A DNA stretch of 8,259 nt, from positions 1 to 8,259 of the forward strand of contig JADHXT010000142.1 in the NCBI GenBank assembly GCA_016782825.1, read 5' to 3'. Of this stretch, positions 3,917 to 8,259 are shown piece by piece. The notes beneath the pieces are model-generated. The model saw nothing but the letters and a program-made list of their open reading frames with translations, ran no database searches and was not told the origin of the DNA. The stretch is from Candidatus Brocadiia bacterium. GTDB taxonomy: Bacteria > Planctomycetota > PUPC01 > DSUN01. A program made the position numbers and the translations under genes. The first letter of the stretch is position 1. Each line of letters starts with the position of its first letter.

Positions 3917-6373
3917 GTGCGTCGGAAGGCGAGCACGAGGAGGCTGGCCATGGTGCTGACGTGCGTCTGCGCCGCCGGGAGCCTGGCTGGCGAGATCCCA
4001 ACAGAACTGACCACGCCCAACTACCGCGTCAGCGACGTAGCAGGGATCGGCCACGATCCGGGCTGCGAGCGGGGCGACCCCAGCAACGTCATCCGGGCCG
4101 GGCGTACCTACTACGTCTGGTACACGAAGTTCAGGCCCGGGGAGAGCATCTTCGCGGGAACGATCTACTGCGCAACCTCCGCGGACGGGCGCGCGTGGGA
4201 GGAGCGGGGGCAGGCGCTCGGCAAGGGAGCGAAGGGCGCTTGGGACAGCTTCGGCGTCATCACCCCTTACGTGGTTGTGGCCAGGCGCAGATACTACCTC
4301 TTCTACACGGGCAGCCCGGCTGGTAAACCGTTCAAGGTCCGTCCCCCGATCCGGCACGTCGGGGTGGCGGTGGCCGACAGCCCAGACGGGCCGTGGCGGA
4401 AGCTGCCCGAGCCCGTTCTCTGCCCTGAGGAGGCGACGGCCTGGGATTCGCTCCTGGTCGACGATGCCCACGTGATCGCCCGCGGCGGCACGTGGTGGCT
4501 CTACTACAAGGGCGGGGCGCCCGGCGTCACGGCCCACACGACGAAGTGGGGCGTGGCTATCGCCGACAACGTGACCGGCCCGTACGTGAAGCGCGAGGGC
4601 AACCCCGTGCTCAACAGCGGCCACTGCGTCTGCGTGTGGCCCCACCGTGAAGGCGTGGCGGCGCTGGTGGACAACGCCGGGCCGGAGAGGTTCACCGTGC
4701 AGTACAGCACCGATGGACTCCAGTTCCATCGGGCGAGCAGACTTCGTCATGTAGACATCGGCTGCGCCCCATACGACCCCGACGCCTTCTCCGATACCGG
4801 CTACGGGCAAGGCATCACCTGGGGTGTCACCGCCCGCCGCAGGCGCGGCAGGCTTCACATCGTCCGCTTCGACGTGGACTTGCAGGCCCCGCCCGGGCCT
4901 GCGCCGCAGGCCGCGCCGTTCAGCGATCGCTGGCCGCCGAACAAGTCCTATGCCAGTCCCGCGCTCACGAAGGCGATGGAAGCCGTACGGGCCGGCATCC
5001 CCAAGGCTGCGAGCGATCCGACGCGGCCCGTCTACCACTTCCGCCCGCCGGCGCGGTGGATGAACGACATCTGCGGCGCCATCTACCACAAGGGCGCCTA
5101 CCACATCTTCTATCAACTCAACCCGTTTGGTGATGAAATGTGGGGCGTTCGGGGCTCATCGTGGGGGCACGCGCGGAGTCGCGACCTAGTGCACTGGGAG
5201 CACCTGCCTATCGCCATCGTCCCGTCGACCGACCGAGGGGAAATGCGCTGCAACTCGGGCTCCGTGGCCCTCGACGGCCAGGGCACACCGATGATCTTCT
5301 ACACCTTCGTCCCCGAGGCGCGGGGCCGCAAGCGCGAGCAGTGGGCCGCCATCGCTCGCGACGATGGGCTGGTGACCTGGCGGAAGCTGGACGAGAACCC
5401 CCTGATGGCAGCGGGCAGGAACGGCGTGCCCGCCGACATGAACCCGGGCTGGAGCGACCCCTTCGTGTTCCGCGCCGAGGGGCGCACGTTCGCCACCTTC
5501 AAGTCCAGCGGCGGCGCCGTCTGTGAAGCGCTGAACCCGTCGCTCACGGAGTGGAGGTATGCGGGTCGGATCGACGGCGTCGAGGGCGAGTGCCCCAACC
5601 TGTTCCCGCTAGGGGGCAAGTGGCTCCTCCTGCGGTCGACCTATCCGCCCAGCTACCAGGTGGGCCGTTTCGACCCCGAGCGAATGACGTTGCACAGGGA
5701 CGGCCCGCGAGGCATCCTCGACCACGCCTACGGGCCGAAGCGCCCGAAGAGCTTCAACATCAAGCGCGGTTTCTACGGCACCAATGTGCTGTTCGATGCA
5801 GAGGAGCGCTGCCTGCTCTTCGGCTGGGTCAGCGGCTTCCGGACGGGTCGTGGCTGGAACGGCTGCATGTCGCTGCCGCGAGTCCTGACGCTCGGCCCCG
5901 ACAGGCGCCCGCGTCAGACACCGGCGCCGGAGCTCAAGAAGCTCCGGGGCAAGCATACCCGACGCGAAGGGCTCGTGGTGCGCAACCGCGGGCACGTCCT
6001 CCGTGAGGCGCGCGGCGACACGCTCGAGATCCTGGCTCGCCTCCTGCTAGGCGACGCCAAGGCCTTCGGCCTGAGGGTCCGTCGCTCCGACGATGGATCG
6101 CGGGCCGTCACCCTGCGGTCCGACGGCCGGACGCTCGACGTGGCTGGCACGCCCGTGCCGCTCGGCCGCGGCAATGAGGACAGGACGCTCGCGCTCCACG
6201 TCTTCCTCGACAAGTCGGTCCTTGAGGTGTTCGTGGACGGCGGTCGCGAGTGCGTCACCCGGGTCATCTACCCGGGCCGGAGCGATCTGGGCGTCGAGGT
6301 GTTCGCCGAGGGTGGATCTGCCACGGTGGGGTCACTCGACGTCTGGAAGATCCGGCCCGTGTGGCCGGATTGA
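3917..6373 (+). CDS. Exported two-propeller glycoside hydrolase: GH117/GH43-like domain fused to GH32-like domain
   Basis: Predicted 818 residues. Residues 1-25 look like a signal peptide: basic R-R-K-A-S-T-R-R-L, then hydrophobic M-V-L-T-C-V-C-A-A-G-S-L-A. Residues about 30-335 form a five-bladed propeller of GH117/GH43 type: D54-P-S-N-V, Y-Y-V-W-Y-T, W-D-S-L-L-V-D182-D183-A, and H236-C-V-C-V-W-P-H243, with acidic residues where the fold places catalytic ones. After a Pro/Ala linker, residues about 370-690 form a GH32-type propeller: W381-M-N-D384 (nucleophile position), W-S-D514-P (transition-state Asp) and E558-C (acid/base). Residues about 700-815 resemble the GH32 beta-sandwich (V-F-L-D-K-S-V-L-E-V-F-V-D). 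GH32 enzymes cut fructans or sucrose and GH117 cuts neoagaro-oligosaccharides, but the substrate here is unknown, since W-M-N-D-P-N-G reads W-M-N-D-I-C-G and the R of R-D-P is S. The start is uncertain: the frame is open from ATG 3770, while ATG 3950 has an excellent GAGGAGG 6 nt upstream but would remove the basic signal-peptide segment. GTG 3917 keeps a normal signal peptide. Confidence 0.85.
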   Translation: MRRKASTRRLAMVLTCVCAAGSLAGEIPTELTTPNYRVSDVAGIGHDPGCERGDPSNVIRAGRTYYVWYTKFRPGESIFAGTIYCATSADGRAWEERGQALGKGAKGAWDSFGVITPYVVVARRRYYLFYTGSPAGKPFKVRPPIRHVGVAVADSPDGPWRKLPEPVLCPEEATAWDSLLVDDAHVIARGGTWWLYYKGGAPGVTAHTTKWGVAIADNVTGPYVKREGNPVLNSGHCVCVWPHREGVAALVDNAGPERFTVQYSTDGLQFHRASRLRHVDIGCAPYDPDAFSDTGYGQGITWGVTARRRRGRLHIVRFDVDLQAPPGPAPQAAPFSDRWPPNKSYASPALTKAMEAVRAGIPKAASDPTRPVYHFRPPARWMNDICGAIYHKGAYHIFYQLNPFGDEMWGVRGSSWGHARSRDLVHWEHLPIAIVPSTDRGEMRCNSGSVALDGQGTPMIFYTFVPEARGRKREQWAAIARDDGLVTWRKLDENPLMAAGRNGVPADMNPGWSDPFVFRAEGRTFATFKSSGGAVCEALNPSLTEWRYAGRIDGVEGECPNLFPLGGKWLLLRSTYPPSYQVGRFDPERMTLHRDGPRGILDHAYGPKRPKSFNIKRGFYGTNVLFDAEERCLLFGWVSGFRTGRGWNGCMSLPRVLTLGPDRRPRQTPAPELKKLRGKHTRREGLVVRNRGHVLREARGDTLEILARLLLGDAKAFGLRVRRSDDGSRAVTLRSDGRTLDVAGTPVPLGRGNEDRTLALHVFLDKSVLEVFVDGGRECVTRVIYPGRSDLGVEVFAEGGSATVGSLDVWKIRPVWPD

Positions 6374-6410
6374 GCCGCTTCGGAGACAACCGGCCCAGGA
6401 GGGCTCCCGA

Positions 6411-8259
6411 ATGAGCGATGTGAAGCTGGCCTCGCTCGCCGGCGCCGTGTTCATCCTGTACGCAGCGACTCCCCAGGCACGTAGCGGGGCGCAGCCAGCG
6501 AATCCCAATGTCGCTCGCCAAGCGACGGTCACGGCCCACTCGGAGAACGTCGTCAGGCGGAAGTACTTCGCGCGATGTGCCGCCGATGGCCTGATCCCTG
6601 TCGAGGGTCGCGGCTTCGCCGACTACGGCCTGGTGCAGGGCGTGTGGTCCATAGGGTCCGCCGAGGGCGCAAACCGGGCGGGCTGGCTGAAGTTCACGTG
6701 GAAGAAGCCGGTCCGAATCCGGGAGGTCGTCTTCTTCCAGAAGACGGTGTGGAGCCTGGACGATTGCTGGAGGGACTACGAGGTCTCGCTCGGCGGCTCG
6801 GCGACGCCCGTCACCAGAGGGACGCTCTTGAAGAGGAGCGGCCCGCAATCGATCCTGCTCGACAAGCCCCACGAGGCCTCCGAGCTGACCCTCACGTTCA
6901 CCAGCTCCTACGGCGGTATGCCTGGCGCGAGCGAAGTCCTTATCTTCCCACGGAAGGCGATGACAGGCGATATCCTCCTCGCGATGGGCGGCTGGAAGCT
7001 CGCGCGGGACCCCTACCTATATCTCCATCTGCGCTTCTTCGGCCTGCCCGAGCCGACCGCAGAGCGCATCACCGCCCTGATCGCGGAGATGAAGAAGAGG
7101 CACGGCGACAGATTCAATGCCGCGCGGTCCGAGACGCGGCTCGCGGCGCTGACCAATGATGACCCCGCAGACGATGCGGACCCGCTCTGGGGCTACCGCA
7201 TGTCGCCGCTCGAGCAGCTGCGGTTCCAGATCCTCCTCTTCGACGGTGAGGCGGGGAACGCCGTGATCCCGGCCTTCCCGGGCGCCGAGGGTTTCGGGAT
7301 GTACGCGACTGGCGGCCGCGGCGGCAGGGTGATCGAGGTGACCAACCTCAACGGCTCTGGCCCGGGCAGCTTCCGCGCCGCCGTCGAGGCGACCGGCTCG
7401 CGGACGGTCGTCTTCCGCGTCGCGGGCACGATCCGACACGAGGATCGCTTCGTCATCACGAATCCCGACCTCACCATCGCGGGCCAGACGGCGCCGGGCG
7501 ATGGCATCTGCATTCAGGGCCATGAGGTCAGCGTCTATGCGGACAACGTCATCATCCGTTTCCTGCGCGTGCGCCCCGGCGATGTGCTCGGCCGGCCCAT
7601 TGGCGATGCCATCTCGGGCCGCTTCATCCAGGACGTGATCCTCGACCACTGCTCCATGAGTTGGAGTATGGACGAGGTATGCACGTGGTATGCCCTGGGG
7701 AACGTCACGGTGCAGTGGTGCCTGATGAGCGAGTCGCTGGATCGCTCGCTGCACCCGAAGGGCGGCCACGGCGCTGGCCATGCTATGGGCGGGTTCAACC
7801 TCAGCTCCCACCACAACCTGATCGCCCACAACAGCTTCCGGAATCCGCGTTTCGGCGGGTGCGGCAATCTGAAGGAATCGCTCGTCGACTTTCGCAACAA
7901 CGTCGTCTACAATTTCGTCACCCCTGGCTATGGCGGAGAGGGGGGCACGTACAACTTCGTGCACAACTACTACAAGCGAGGCCCTTCGTCACGGAGCCGC
8001 CACTTCCTCACCCCATACCGCCACAAGGTCATCGGCTACGGCACGTGGCATCTCACGGGGAACCTGATGGTCGGCGATGAGGCGATGACCAGGGACAACT
8101 GGCGGGGCGTCGACCGCAGGGTACCCCGGTCCGACCAGCCGTTCCCGATCGCGCATGTCACCACCCACTCGGCGGAGGAGGCCTACCGCCTCGTGCTCGA
8201 CCATGTCGGAGCCATCTATCCCAAGCGCGGCGCGGTCGATGCCAGGGTCATCAACGACG
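6411..8259 (+). CDS. Exported pectate lyase-like protein (PL1) with N-terminal discoidin-like domain, incomplete at right edge
   Basis: Open for 616 codons to the window end with no stop. Residues 1-27 look like a signal peptide (hydrophobic A-S-L-A-G-A-V-F-I-L-Y). Residues about 38-180 resemble an F5/8 type C (discoidin, CBM32-like) carbohydrate-binding beta-sandwich, including G-W-L-K-F-T-W-K-K-P-V-R-I-R-E-V-V-F. Residues about 181-285 are a helical linker. From residue 288 (A-F-P-G-A-E-G-F-G) comes a PL1 right-handed beta-helix: G-G-R-G-G-R-V-I-E-V-T-N-L, T-I-A-G-Q-T-A-P-G-D-G-I, D412-H-C-S-M-S-W-S-M-D421-E422 (calcium-site region), and R477-N-P-R480 (catalytic Arg region). PL1 enzymes cleave polygalacturonate by beta-elimination with calcium. 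The end of the visible part (T-H-S-A-E-E-A-Y ... D-A-R-V-I-N-D) matches the usual C-terminal segment, so little is missing. AGGAGG (6397-6402) lies 8 nt before the ATG, and the gene starts 37 nt after the previous stop, which implies an operon. Substrate could be pectin or another uronate. Confidence 0.9.
   Translation, partial: MSDVKLASLAGAVFILYAATPQARSGAQPANPNVARQATVTAHSENVVRRKYFARCAADGLIPVEGRGFADYGLVQGVWSIGSAEGANRAGWLKFTWKKPVRIREVVFFQKTVWSLDDCWRDYEVSLGGSATPVTRGTLLKRSGPQSILLDKPHEASELTLTFTSSYGGMPGASEVLIFPRKAMTGDILLAMGGWKLARDPYLYLHLRFFGLPEPTAERITALIAEMKKRHGDRFNAARSETRLAALTNDDPADDADPLWGYRMSPLEQLRFQILLFDGEAGNAVIPAFPGAEGFGMYATGGRGGRVIEVTNLNGSGPGSFRAAVEATGSRTVVFRVAGTIRHEDRFVITNPDLTIAGQTAPGDGICIQGHEVSVYADNVIIRFLRVRPGDVLGRPIGDAISGRFIQDVILDHCSMSWSMDEVCTWYALGNVTVQWCLMSESLDRSLHPKGGHGAGHAMGGFNLSSHHNLIAHNSFRNPRFGGCGNLKESLVDFRNNVVYNFVTPGYGGEGGTYNFVHNYYKRGPSSRSRHFLTPYRHKVIGYGTWHLTGNLMVGDEAMTRDNWRGVDRRVPRSDQPFPIAHVTTHSAEEAYRLVLDHVGAIYPKRGAVDARVIND

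Noticed and set aside
3857..5116. Long minus-strand open frame (419 codons) opposite the glycosidase gene
   Set aside because: It is antisense to clear GH117/GH32 motifs and its translation is Arg/Pro/Ala/Gly/Val-rich without domains, as expected for the shadow of a high-GC gene.
7017..7964. Minus-strand open frame (315 codons) opposite the pectate lyase
   Set aside because: It is antisense to the PL1 core, has no motifs and no ribosome binding site, and is a composition artefact.
1..8259. CRISPR array, toxin-antitoxin pair, rRNA or complete insertion sequence
   Set aside because: No regularly spaced repeats, no transposase motif with terminal repeats, and no recognisable rRNA or toxin-antitoxin genes were seen on either strand.

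Overview
The window looks like a high-GC planctomycete (Planctomycetota) chromosome segment. Three lines of evidence, all judged from family knowledge and not from a database search, point there. The left edge holds a sigma factor with the TTHWSIVVAA signature, followed by a protein kinase with an N-terminal zinc ribbon, a pairing expanded in that phylum. The middle holds decayed tyrosine-integrase and tRNA-end remnants. The right half holds secreted polysaccharide-degrading enzymes.

Layout. (1) 1-1028, minus strand: an ECF-type sigma factor (267-1028) followed 72 nt downstream by the start of a Ser/Thr kinase (194 to the left edge), probably one transcription unit. (2) About 1030-3730: a gene-poor, scarred region. 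It holds the 3' half of a tRNA-Val(CAC) gene at 1681-1725, and a 221-nt unit present twice in inverted orientation (1482-1702 and 3109-3329). Each copy of the unit joins a tRNA fragment to a small ORF of the same uncharacterised family. Between the copies lie an XRE-type helix-turn-helix reading frame, the C-terminal end of a tyrosine recombinase, and a second tRNA-like 3' fragment. This reads as a graveyard of integrative-element ends. (3) 3733-8259, plus strand: a possible promoter, then a two-gene carbohydrate-degradation operon. The first gene (3917-6373) encodes an exported protein with two different five-bladed beta-propeller glycosidase domains in tandem: a GH117/GH43-like one, then a GH32-like one with its beta-sandwich. 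The second gene (6411 to beyond the right edge) encodes an exported protein with a discoidin-like domain and a PL1 pectate-lyase domain.

How they may work together: the two enzymes are 37 nt apart, both carry likely export signals, and together suggest extracytoplasmic breakdown of a plant- or alga-derived polysaccharide. The sigma/kinase pair faces the other way, across the scarred region, and nothing in the sequence ties it to the enzymes. The two element ends both point outward, so the enzyme operon could lie inside, or next to, an integrated element; this is inference. The most unusual items are the double-propeller fusion with altered GH32 motifs and the inverted pair of tRNA-plus-ORF element ends.
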